From assembly GCA_037013685.1 (NCBI GenBank), contig CM072891.1, positions 3,727,501 through 3,791,500 of the forward strand: 64,000 nt of DNA, in the 5' to 3' direction. Below the pieces are notes generated by a model. The model ran no database searches. It saw only the letters and a list, made by a program, of their open reading frames with translations, and was not told where the DNA came from. The position numbers were made by a program, and so were the translations under genes. Origin of the DNA: Acridotheres tristis (Eukaryota > Chordata > Aves > Passeriformes > Sturnidae). How positions within the stretch are numbered: the first letter of the stretch is position 1; every line of letters begins with the position of its first letter. This document shows positions 52,691 to 64,000 of the stretch, piece after piece.

Positions 52691-55600
52691 TTGCCTTTGG
52701 CTATCTTTGCCTCTCATCACCCTTCCTCACCTTGTGCAGAAAAGCCAAGACAGCAGGTAGCTCTCAGTAAAACCAAATTCCCTGCAGCTGGTTTCACGTT
52801 TCCCATGCAGTAGTTGCCTTCAACTGCATTTTGGGGAAAATGTATTTCTAGCCTTTTACTCCTTTCATTTACAGTGTACATGAGGTTTCTTTGAGGATGA
52901 GAGACAAATCTTTAATGATCTCCACTACTCTCTTATGATAGCTCCTCAAAGCCTGTATGAGCAGGACACGGTTTATCCACCTTTAACTTATTCAGCTAGG
53001 AGAGAAAAAAAGATGTAAAAGGTCCTTCCTTCTGAAAACTCTCAACATTATATTTGTTGTCTGGAGGAAATAGGGGAATGAGATGGGAATAAGATGAGAA
53101 GATAGTATAGGTAGTTTTTATTCCTCTCTCTAAGTCAATCTGTGTTGGGGTTTTCTTTGGGTCTTTTATCAGAATCCAGGAAGAAAATGGAGGAGGACTA
53201 AAGTTCAAAACTGGCCAACTCATCCATGCAATGGAGAGTGGAAATGAATACAGCTGTATAGTAATCTCATATCTGTTGAAAGGAAGAACTACTAAGGTGA
53301 GCAGAGGAGGGATGGCTACAAACAGGAGACATCAAACACTGTCATCAGCCAGCAAATGAACAACCAGCCCCTAAATTCTATTATGTAGTCTTGACTGGCA
53401 TACCAGTTGGAGACAAGGAAGTTAACACAATGTGAATATTTGTGGATAATTTACCATCTGCAGTGACTGTGATATCACAATGTACCCCTGAGGCCCCTAG
53501 GGCCTGAAAATGTGGGTTTTGCATGGAAATAAGGCCATAGTGATCTGACTGAAACTGTTGTTACACTACAGTAATAATAAAAGAAATAGATTAAAAATTA
53601 TTAGAAATCAGGTAAAATGTTCCTAGAACATTGCTTAATTTCTAATCAACTGTACCAAAAGAAAGTTTCCCTTAAATATGTACTATATCCACAAGTTTTC
53701 CTTTGTTTATACAAGAAAACAGCTCTGCTTTTGGGGTGTGTGTGTTCTATAGGTTTCCCCTCCTAAATGTAATCCAAATTGCTAATGCTTCTGAAGTAAA
53801 AAAAAAAAAAATTACATAATACATTTTCTCTTTAGAGTAAGTCTAGCAATTGCCAAAAACTACTTGTCAATACAATATTAGATCATGTGTGACCCAGACC
53901 TCACATGTGCCAACAAGTACATTTGTCTCCTTCTGTTATTTCAAATTACAGGAGAAAGAGACACAATCCTCACTGATCAATTGGGAAAAAAAAATGCTTT
54001 ACCTTTTGTTATTTCAATGCCATCTGTTAAAATAAACCAAATGCCAAACTTACTACATACACAGGGCACTAAAATGGCTTTTTAATTTAGCTTGCGTATT
54101 TCAGGGAAAGCAATGCATTTCTATATACTCTGACTTCTTTACATGAATTATTATGTACTGCAAGTGACATCTACTGGAGAAAGCAGAGCTAAATGCCTGC
54201 TCTAAAAACTTTTTTTTTTTTTTTGCTATTAAAAGGACCTCCCCTCCAGGATATATAGCTGTTATTTAACAGAAACCTTGCATCTATGTCCACTGAAATG
54301 CAGTTACCTAAGTGCATTCAGGGTAGTTAAAGACAAACTATCCTTTTCATGATACAGAAAGTGCAGAAGGCCTTTTCTTTCTTTTCTTTTTATTTTCCTT
54401 TTCTTAATAGAATATCTGTTAATAATCCAAATTTGCTGAGTTTACAATAGAAGACTTTTTGAGAGCAACAGCTGTTTGATCAGAGCTGGTGCTATAAAAT
54501 TACTCTTGATGTATTATAAAAATATTCACTAAAAGAAATACGGCTACTGATTGAGATTTGAAGCTTGTATGTCAACAGATGTTATAACTGAACAGAAATC
54601 TACCTGAAGACCTAATGCAGAACCATACTACAGTCAATAGTATTGACTTTATTACCTAGAAAGTCTGAAAGCCTGTGCATGGCATTACTTAGTGGTTGAA
54701 GCTGTCCATTGGCCACAAATTCATAAATACCTGCTCTGTTGTCCCTAACAAATGTTGCATGAGTTTAGGGCCTAAGAGCAGCATCTTTAAGAAACACCTC
54801 CTCTTTCACTGAAATATGATCAAATTCCCAGGAACACTGGGAGCAATGTGGAAAGCTGTGAACTCAGAGGTTCAGTGCCAATCAAAGCTCCCAGGAGTGT
54901 CATTACTTCTTAATATGGGCTCTTGAATTCTTGCTTAAAAGCCAGTTCAAGTTCTTGTTTAGATGAAGCACAAAAAAATTCAGACTATTCTCAGTTGATA
55001 CCGACACAGTGAAGCCTAAACAACAATTTCAAACATTTTTAAAATTACAGTGGTAAATCAATTCTAAAACCACTAAAAATTTGGGAGAAATTTCCCTAGT
55101 GTAGACCAAACCCTAGGGTTTAAATGAGTATTTCCCACCAAGCATAGAAATGAATTTTTGAGCTAGAAAAATCAGGTCAGAAAGTAAATCAATAGCTAGT
55201 AGCCATTTAAAATTTTGTGTATTTAATGCAGAGCTTAATTTATTTGCAATTTCCTGGATCAAATACACTTCCCTTTTATTTTATAAGGAAAACTTGATGG
55301 TTGAAGGTTAGGCATTAATGCAGTGAAAAGGGACATCCTTTTACACAGCAGTCAAAGGAAGATACATTTGTCTGTTTGGAATAAGTGCAGGAGGAGAGAT
55401 ACCAATAACTGCTGAAATGAGATTAAGTGGATAATCTGTATGTAATATGTCTGGGCCTGATTGTCCCCTCTAGCAGTAAAAGCCCTACAGAAGAGGCTAA
55501 AGAGATGGCATTTCCCACAAGATTTCCATGTAGAAAAGGCTCCTGAGCAGTTCCAGTGCAGGTGAGTCTTACCCTTTTCTTGCTCTCTGGCAGAACAGAT

Positions 55601-58600
55601 TGGAGAAATGTCCCAGACATGTTGGATTCAGGGTTCAAAACCAGGAGATAGATCACATGTGTTCACTTGTGCTTCAAGTTCTTGGCACCTCACTCCATCC
55701 TTTGGCAATAATGCTACATCCATATTCATTCTCAAGCTTCCCTAGCCCCTGGCTATCTCCTGGGATTCATGTTTTCCACAATAGCTATGGATGTATCAGA
55801 GGAAACTACATCTCACATTTTGTCCCTTCCAAGAGATTCCTCTCTACATCTTCTCTTTAGGAGCCTCAAGATTTCCAGAGTGCTCATACAGAATCCTGAG
55901 AAAGAAGGATAATGCAAAAAAAGGGATTGATATGAAGAAAAAACATGATCTGAATGTGTAGAACTTTCACCTGTATTCTTGAAAGTATATCAAGCCTTTT
56001 GGATACAGAACTGAGATTAAGACAACACCCAAAATAACACCGATTTTTAAGCACTACTATTGCCTGTTAGAACTGGTGTTCTATGTTGGCAATATACAAA
56101 ATCATCATACAAAGAGTTTAGTCAACTAAACTGGACTTAGGCTTTGCCAGTGTCATATAAGTAACACTTTACAATAACCTGTCTTATCTAAGGTCACATT
56201 AGTTGAAATTGCCAGAAATTAATTCCTGCTGTCTGCATGATTTGGGATTTGTCCCACCAGCAGATCTCTTCAGATAGGCTTCCATTTCTGACCTAAACTA
56301 AGCTTTTCAAACATTCAAAATTAAATTTCAATACCATCTTCTAAGCAGTGCTTGCCAAATGCCTTACAAATGTCTAAAATAGACATACATTTTTAGAATT
56401 TGAAAGGGGTATATATTCTAAAAAATCAGCCCTACACAATAATCTAGCTTTTTGCTGTAATCAGGCTTCAATCATTTTTGTTAAGAAATTTCACTTTTCT
56501 TATTTTCTCTAACAATTACTAAATATAGCAGTTGCAAAAGTGAGACTGTAAATTGCCCATTGGAGAATTATTTCTGATCAGACTCTACTTTTACATTTTG
56601 TTGCATTTATATTAGTGTAAGGGAAGTGTAAAATGGTCCAAAATTGTAGATTATAAGAGGGGAAACGATCCCACAGTACTATTTCAGTACAGTACAGTAC
56701 AGTCCCATTTTGACATTAAGCACCTGTGCAGAAGGATTGCAATGTACAATTGTTAGCCATCAGAAAGGAGAATGTTCTCAGAAAAGCAGCTATTTGAGGG
56801 GTGAATCATGAAAACACCTCGACAATGAGAAATAATTTTTACAGGTGAAAAAAAAGAGGCTGTAAGCTTGTTCATACATATTATTTGACCACAGAAAATA
56901 AGCCAAAGCCTCCTGACCACACTTTATAGTAAATGACTATATGGCACTTGATTATGTGTGTTTTGACTTCTGGTGTGAGGAACATGAATATGATTTCCTG
57001 TGGTTTTGCATGAGACATGTGGGAGCAAGATTACATCTTTCATAAGCTGCCAACCTGATTTCAGAAAGTCTTGAAAAACATGTCCTCTGGGGAGGAGTAT
57101 CCACAACCAAGTTGATGTTCTGGATTGCTTTTTGCTCTCTGACCTTTAGATTAGCAGAGCTATGCAAGCAAGTATTTGTAAGAGTATATATGTCCATCCA
57201 TCTGTCTAGTGTCTCTGCTTCTATAGTGGCTGCTGTGCATCCTTTACTCTACCTGAGGGGTACAACATATTTTCTGTCTCCCGTGGCCTTCCTTTCAAAA
57301 GGTTTAGGATTAAAAAAAAAAAATCTGAATTGGCAGATGAAAAGATTCCTGTCTAAGTAAAGTTGCCTAGAAATTTCCTGAATATCCACTTTGATAATCC
57401 AACACCTAGAAAAGCTCATTGCTGAAATACAACATTTGGAGAAACTGCATTGCCATATAACAGCTAAATCTCCTATGTCCTTGAGATTCATCTTCCTGTG
57501 GTGGTGAGATCAATGTGACCAAAGATTTCCAGTCCTCCAGCTTTACCCTTGCAAGATGTAGTATACAAGTACATATTCAAAGTTCATCTGCTTACCCAGA
57601 AGCTTTTTAGAAAAAGTCCTGAAGCTCCTTAATTTGCACCTTTGGACTGAAAATTTCCCAAGTACATGCTTCTTCTCAGATCTCGTGATATTTTTCAGTT
57701 CTAGTTCCAGAGAAGAGTGCTGTAAACACAGCTTTTCTCATGATGTTCAGCACTCTCATACTTCTAACACAGAAGAGATCATATTATTTAAATATATCTC
57801 TGTCTCTTAGTTTCCTATGAAAGCTCTGAGGAGAAGGCTAAGACAAAACAGGATCCAGGTGGATCCAACACAATTGATCAAATGAGTACACGGATCCTCT
57901 GGATACTCTTGCAGGGAAGCTCTTCAATCTCTGCCTCAGAGAAGTGTCAGTACCTTATAATGGACAATATTAAATGAGTTTATCAGAAGACTGATATGTT
58001 CTGTGACTGTATAACTTTCTATGATCATAACAAAAATAAAATGTTGAGGTTAAAAAGGATACAAATAACATTTCCATATACTTTAATTTGGTTATATAAA
58101 TGCACATTTTAAATAAAGAAAAAGTTTTTAGATACATCAGTCTTTAACTGAGTTTCCAGGAAGAAAACAGACCAACTATTTCTGTGAGATGTGTGTGTCT
58201 GATAGACTGTGAAATAATCTGTCATGAATCTCTCTTACACTGCATATTTTTGTTGTACATTATTGATGAAGTAGGATGGAACTTATATAGAAGCACCTCA
58301 GGTATCAGTATATAAGCAAGGTTGTTTACATATTACTTCATACTTTTGCAAGATGGTGGCACAGTCCAGAGATGCAGAAAATCAAGAATTAATTTTAAAG
58401 CAATTAAAACACCCATTCATGAATAATAACAAATTCACATTATTTTCAAACTTTGAACATGACAAACCCAGGCACTTGTCAAAGATTCCTCAGGCTACAA
58501 AGAGGACTGTTGCTGGTAGCCCCACATCATGTTGTACAAAGACAAAAAAGTTGTAAAAAATACGAGGAGATTTCACAAACAGAAAGTACGATTAAGTGGT

Positions 58601-60000
58601 TAAGCTGTAGACTCTGAAATGTTTGGCTTTGTTGCTATCCCAGAAATTCTGTAAGTAGCATTAAGATAATATTTTTACAGGTGACCACTGTGTTTGTCAT
58701 TAGTTGAATGCTCCCATTGCAGTATTTTTGTCTTGACTTCTGGAATAGCTTTCATGAATGTTGGTGTATGTACTGGAAGCTGTGAATATGGCTAGCCCTC
58801 ATCTTCTGGAACAAATAAATACCACCTGGGAGCCAGAAGCTCTGGGCCTGCCAGTGATCTGCTTTGTGGACCAAAACTGGCCGTGCTCCTTTCCTCTTAA
58901 TTCTCTCATTTATAGAAAGGGAATTATAATATTTTTCGCATAAGATGCAATAAAAATAATTAATGAGTCACTATGGAAAAGCCCATGAAGACATGAATAA
59001 TTTGTGTATTTCTTGTAAGGTTTGGATGACAGCATTATAAATTAGGCAGGGACCCACACGTGGAGTGGAAAAGATAAAAGGAAATATAGAACAGGATCCT
59101 CATTCCAGCCAATACACGAAATGGGGCAATAGTTTTATAAAAGAAGTGTATGCACATACAATTAAAATATGTGGCATAATGCATAAAAATGAGGTAACAT
59201 AACTTTGTTTGGCAAGTTTCCTTCTTGCATTTCCTGTCTTGCAAGGCCCTTTCAAGTATCAGACTCTGCATGTCATTTTTTATTTCAGTTTTACCAAGAA
59301 CTGGACAACTATAACAGGTCAAGAAAACTTGGAGCCAGAAATCAAATGTGAACATACCTATCCATTCTTGTAATAAACCAGCCCAAGACATTTTTATGGT
59401 CATATCTTCAAGTGCTGTGAAAGGGTAAAGCCGTGCTGAAGTCAATGGAGCTGTATTCAATTTACCCTGGGTCAGGATGCGGACCCTAATCCTTTAACAA
59501 GATTTTAATGTTAGCCATGTGATTTCTATCTTAAAATCCCTGCAGGCAAGGCTTGGATTGAGCAGGGGTATGATGGGGAAGAAACCTAAAATATTTTTAT
59601 TACCTTTAAATTTTTGTTATTTTAAAATTTATCCTTGACTGTCACCCTGTTCTTCAGAAACTCCATATTCATTTGGAAATAAAAAACACATACTTTTGCA
59701 GAAAACCCCTTGAACCTGTGAAATGAAAGCTAACTCATTCTGAGCTGCATTCTTGTATCTAAAGAAGCTCTGAAAATTTTTCTTGGTGCAGAGTGGTTCA
59801 TTAACTGAAACACCTATCAACAAAACCATCAAGGTTCTGAACCTGTCAGTCTTGGACTTGGGGGTTTCAGACACTTGCCTGTTGTGCTTGGTCAAGGAGG
59901 TATCAGAAGATCCCAGCAGAAATGCCAAACCAGATAAACCCAACAGTGCCTACCAGCCCTTCCATTTTTCCAGGTCAAGCCTTACCATTTTGAACTGGAA
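52691..60000. other. Intergenic, no gene recognised
   Basis: A/T-rich flank. A short AGTAC iteration lies at about 56684-56702, and old palindromic-repeat words occur near 59430-59490 (GCTGAAGTCAATGGAGC). Nothing coding is supported. Confidence 0.65.
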
Positions 60001-60066
60001 AAATATTAACAAAGCAAAAGCACACCCATCTTTTAAGATGGGTATGCTTTTGCTTTGTTAATATTT
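60001..60066. repeat. Near-perfect 32-bp inverted repeat, 2-nt loop
   Basis: The arms 60001-60032 and 60035-60066 pair with a single mismatch (60023 with 60044) and a TT loop. The arms begin AAATATTAACAAAGCAAAAG. No terminal target-site duplication is apparent, and no transposon is recognised. Confidence 0.95.
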
Positions 60067-60101
60067 ACAATACAAATAGTATTTAATATTTACAATACAA
60101 A
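60058..60101 (+). repeat. 19-bp direct repeat, 25-bp offset
   Basis: TTAATATTTACAATACAAA occurs at 60058-60076 and again, identically, at 60083-60101. The first copy overlaps the right arm of the hairpin. Confidence 0.95.
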
Positions 60102-60159
60102 AAGAAATCTGAAATTTAGAAATTTTAAAAGAAGCACAGCAAAACACAAACTGCTTCAA

Positions 60160-61060
60160 GTCTGAAACAAGTGAAAAAGATCATCATTTGGGTCTAATAG
60201 CCCAATGCCCTACATGGAAAGCTTGTCTTCTGTAAAAGCCTTTGAGGTTTTATCAAATCTTTGAAGCACAAGTAGATATGATACACTAACTACCTCTAGG
60301 GTAAATTTTCCCTTCATCTCATTGTCCTTATAACTTACATTTTGTTTTTAATTTTTATATACACATTTCTTTTCTCTTTCAAGTTATTGTTCCTTAGCAT
60401 GCCATTTCCAACCTCAGTTAATCATCTTTCCTTCATTTTGGACTATTGCCATTTAAATGTTTACAGACCGTTATCATAACTTCTTTTCCTTAAGCTCTAA
60501 CCATGAAGTACCCTTAGCCTCTCACAAAATAGATCACACCTTGTAATACTTGTTTCTGTCATCGTTTCCTGGAGTGTCTCTGAGACACGTGCTGCGCATA
60601 CTGAACATAATAGCAGACAAATTTATTTACAAAAAAGTAATGTAACACAAAAAACTGAATAGATTGACTTCTCCAAGTAGCACAGAATTTGGTTCATGAT
60701 AAGAAGTAGAACACCTCATCAACCATTAGCAATATGCTAATCCAAATCTTAATTCATTTCTCTTTGTTTTCATGAATAGGTCTGCTACTTGTGCAACATC
60801 CTTAAATTGAAACCTCATGTCCAATATGTTATCTCTCACCCCAAATCTATTCCACATTACTGTTCTTCCTATAGAATGTTCCTTTGATTTTATGCCAGAT
60901 AGTATTTTTCTCCATGTATATTATTTTACATTTGCCCACATTAAATTGCATTCATTTTAATGCTTTCTAAGCTCCTCTGATGTTTGCTATTTCCAGTCCT
61001 TCCTATTTTGGCATCATCTCTAAATATATTTATTGTACAATTTCCTTTCTCTTTAAGATC
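60160..61060. mobile_element. Probable ancient decayed CR1/L3-type LINE
   Basis: Words such as TTACATTTGCCCACATTAAAT (60930-60950) and TTTGGCATCATCTCTAAATA (61007-61026), spaced about 60 bp apart, resemble the 'tttgcatcatctgcaaat' region of old amniote CR1/L3 LINEs. It is heavily mutated with no open frame. Orientation and exact limits are uncertain. Confidence 0.35.
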
Positions 61061-64000
61061 AATAGGGTAAAATCATTATTTTAATGTCCTGATTTTCAAG
61101 GAGGCTGAGCACCTCTCTCTTCTGCAGGCTCCATTTGTATCTCTGTACAGAACTGAGCAAGTAAAATTACTTTTCTCAGCGTCATGCTAGAAAAAGATTG
61201 AAAAAATATACCTTCTGGATCAACTTAAACCTAAATTATTTCTTTCCTTTCTAAAATGCACACTGAAAAACATTCATTTTGGATCAACCAAAAGGTTTCT
61301 ATTAATCTGAAGAAAAAACATTTTGTTTCACTTTCCTTTAAAGAAAATTTATTTCCCTGAAAAATTAAAAATAGATACATTTTGAATTAAAATATTATAT
61401 TAAAAAATAAGCTATTTTATTCTTTATAAAGCTTTAAATGGAATAATCTTTTTCATTTTTTGCTTAAGCAGGTCTCATGAACTTGACATGAATTTTTAAT
61501 TAGTTTTATTTATTTTAACCTGTCAAAAACTAAGGATGATACAATGTGAGTTCAAAAAACTGGATGTTAATAAATTCCAGAATGGATAGCTAAAAAATTA
61601 ACTATAGGAGTCTCCACTTCTAGCTGCTCTTCCAGGAGGTAGGTCACATGCTTGTCTCTGCTGGAAGCTTCTCTCTCTCCAGGCTGGGCCTCCAAATCCC
61701 TGCTTTGGCCAGGTTTCTCTTCCCAGTTCTCGCCTGACACTGACCTGAAAATGGTTTTCTAGCTTTTTATTTTTTTTCCATGGAAAAATAGAATTGGAAA
61801 ACGATTCTGGTAAGCTCTATTTGCTGTGGAAAACTTGGACTTTACTCCACTGCTGTTGCTGTTGGTATACAGAATTTTCCCATTGCACCATGGATCCCAG
61901 GGACATTGTGCTTCAGGACAGGCAGAATTTTCTGCCCCCATTACCCATGGGTGCACCCATTACATTAGCTTTCTAATAGCTGGTGTATGGGGCAAATTTT
62001 TGGAACTGTCATCTTTGGATCAATATCCAGCAACATGAGAATCCCATGGCATGTTTGAACAGGAAGGAATGAAGTTTTTACCTGAATGCAGTTCATCAAC
62101 ACCAAAAAAAATAGGTTGAAGTGCTTAATTTTCTCCTACCTTTATTAATGTAAGTGTTCCTTTTAACTGCCATAAGATAATAAATTAAGAATGGACCTAA
62201 ATATTTGTCAATAAAGCATACTAGTTTCTATCTGATTCAAAACTCATGAAGCAGAGAAATGTTAAAACCAGCTTTTAGTTTAGCAGAGAAAGAGAATAAT
62301 CAAGACTCTCAGGCAGAAAAATCTTTAGGCTCCCTTTAACATACAGGTGAAAGCTGAATCACAATTGATAGGTCATTTGTGTAAAGATATTTTGGACAAT
62401 GGTTACATGGTGGAATATTCAGCTTAAGCACTATCCCCACTCTCCTACCTACAATTAAAACATTATGCCCTTAACTTCCATGACAAGATGGGTTTTCAAA
62501 GACCTCTCATGGGAATCAAAACAGTAATTACCTGTTCATCAGGCTCGAGAAGTATGAGCTCTCATTTTTATATAGAGCTCATTAAAATAGATTTGGAAGA
62601 TAAATGCAAATATATGAAGAGGTGGGAAGAATCCCTAGGTAGAGAGATTTCATTCAAACACTGGTCTGTAATTTGGCACAGAGCAACTATTACTTCCATA
62701 ACTATTATTAAAAGAAAGTCAGGATAAAATGTTAGCTAAAGTTGTCTCTGACATGCACTACAAAAATACATAATTTTTTTTCTGAATCTGACAATAGGAT
62801 GAAGAGAAGAATAAAAGGGTTTTTCCTGTGTTTGGTAAGAATGGCCTTATAACCCAACCGATGACCCTGTGTCAACACTGAATTCTGAAGTCATGGATCT
62901 GTTGGAGTTAGAATCCCTCATTCAACTCTCTGTTGAATTTCAAACATTCAGTGAGACACTGTGTGTTGAAGTAAATATTTTGAGTCCATTTCATTGACTA
63001 GATCTTCTGGACTATCTTCATGCATCTAGGCTGTGATGCATGACTATTAGAGGATAGAGGCAAGTCACAAGTGTGAGACACCAGTGTTCATCTGCATCAA
63101 TGCAGACACTTTGGCCCCTTGTTTAATAGATATATTGCCCATTCCCTGATGCTGGAACAGGATTATAGTTGGTTGTATATTTTCTAGTGTTCTGTTCAGA
63201 GTGGCTTTAAATTTCTTGTGCACTGAGGCTGCCTTTTTCTCTACCTTTAAAAGATATTTTTACTTCTACTAAATGTCTTGCTGTTGAGAAGTCAGTAGCT
63301 TGTAAATAATAATAATAAGGAGTCTTAATTATGGACAGAATTTAATTTCTGAACTCTATAAATGGGTTTCAAAATCTGAAAAGGTCAGTATTTAGCAATT
63401 AGATCTATCTTGAATAATCCTAAATTATTATCCCCAGTTATATGAGGTTATTAATATAAAAGAACTATTTCTACTGAAGTCAATGGCAAAATTCTTTTTG
63501 TTTTAACAAAAAGTTTTGCAGAATTTAAGGTCGAAGACATGACAATCAACAAAAGTGCCATCTAACTTTTACACTATACCCTGATTTCTGTGTAAGATAC
63601 TATGCATTTGGGATATGCCCCTTTTTGTTTTGAAGATTGCAAATAGTTCCACAGCTTAATAAACATAACTTTTAATAGGTACTTCCAATTGAAGTTTATA
63701 TAACAAAATCTTCAAACTACTCCTAGCATGCCTTTCTGTGTTGGACTAAAATATTTTCTATTATTAGGAATATTTTCTTCATGCTGTTGCTTGAAGATTA
63801 TAATTTAGTAATGTGTTACATTTTATCTTCACTAAGAAAAGAGATTGATTTTTATTCTGACTACAACAGATGCAGGTATATTTAACAATCAAACCTATAA
63901 TACTATCATCAAACCAGATGAAGATGGAGTGTTTTCCACACAACCACATTCCACTATATTATGCTATCACCTTCAGTTCTTCACTGGTTGCATCTCCTTA
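61061..64000. other. Intergenic, no gene recognised
   Basis: A/T-rich flank with an old palindromic-repeat word near 63473-63488 (CTGAAGTCAATGGC). No gene, RNA or intact repeat was recognised. Confidence 0.65.

Noticed and set aside
56684..56702. Short AGTAC iteration as a regulatory array
   Set aside because: Only about three to four units of 5 bp; a simple microsatellite with no supporting context.

Overview
This window is vertebrate nuclear DNA, almost certainly avian. It holds the 5' half of the TALE homeobox gene MEIS2 on the minus strand and about 28 kb of upstream flank. MEIS2 is identified by seven exons, found by joining consensus splice sites. They give a continuous frame of 251 codons that matches MEIS2 and not MEIS1 at several paralog-specific residues. 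The avian call rests on a 5'-truncated CR1 LINE near 52.2-52.7 kb of the kind common in neoavian birds, the lack of mammalian SINEs and L1, compact introns, and scattered decayed palindromic elements of an old amniote type.

Layout. 1-19301 is intron 7 (it runs off the window; the homeobox exons 8 onward lie beyond position 1). 19302-19416 is exon 7. 19417-29451 is intron 6. 29452-35067 is the compact block of exons 6 to 1, with introns of 0.56 to 1.64 kb, and much of it is a broad CpG-rich domain. 35068-36620 is the presumed 5' leader and CpG-island promoter, which has a CGG-rich core, a GGGA tract, an ETS-type site and an exact PBX-MEIS decamer (TGATTGACAG). 36.6-64 kb is non-coding flank. 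It has two further CpG islands (41.22-41.53 and 44.56-45.50 kb), several CpG-retaining AT-rich blocks that look like conserved enhancers, the CR1, a 32-bp-arm near-perfect hairpin at 60.0 kb and a decayed LINE-like stretch at 60.2-61.1 kb. No second protein-coding gene was found.

How it works together. The encoded N-terminal half carries the bipartite MEIS/PREP homology region that binds PBX. The DNA-binding homeodomain would be supplied by exons outside the window. The PBX-MEIS decamer in the promoter region and three TGTCA half-sites phased at 9 bp at 42.64 kb suggest, but do not prove, auto- or cross-regulation by TALE factors.

I found no new multi-gene system. The points most worth a second look are regulatory and structural: the TALE sites, the unusually weak exon 3 donor, the 60.0 kb quasi-palindrome, and a 19-bp minisatellite inside the 45 kb CpG island.
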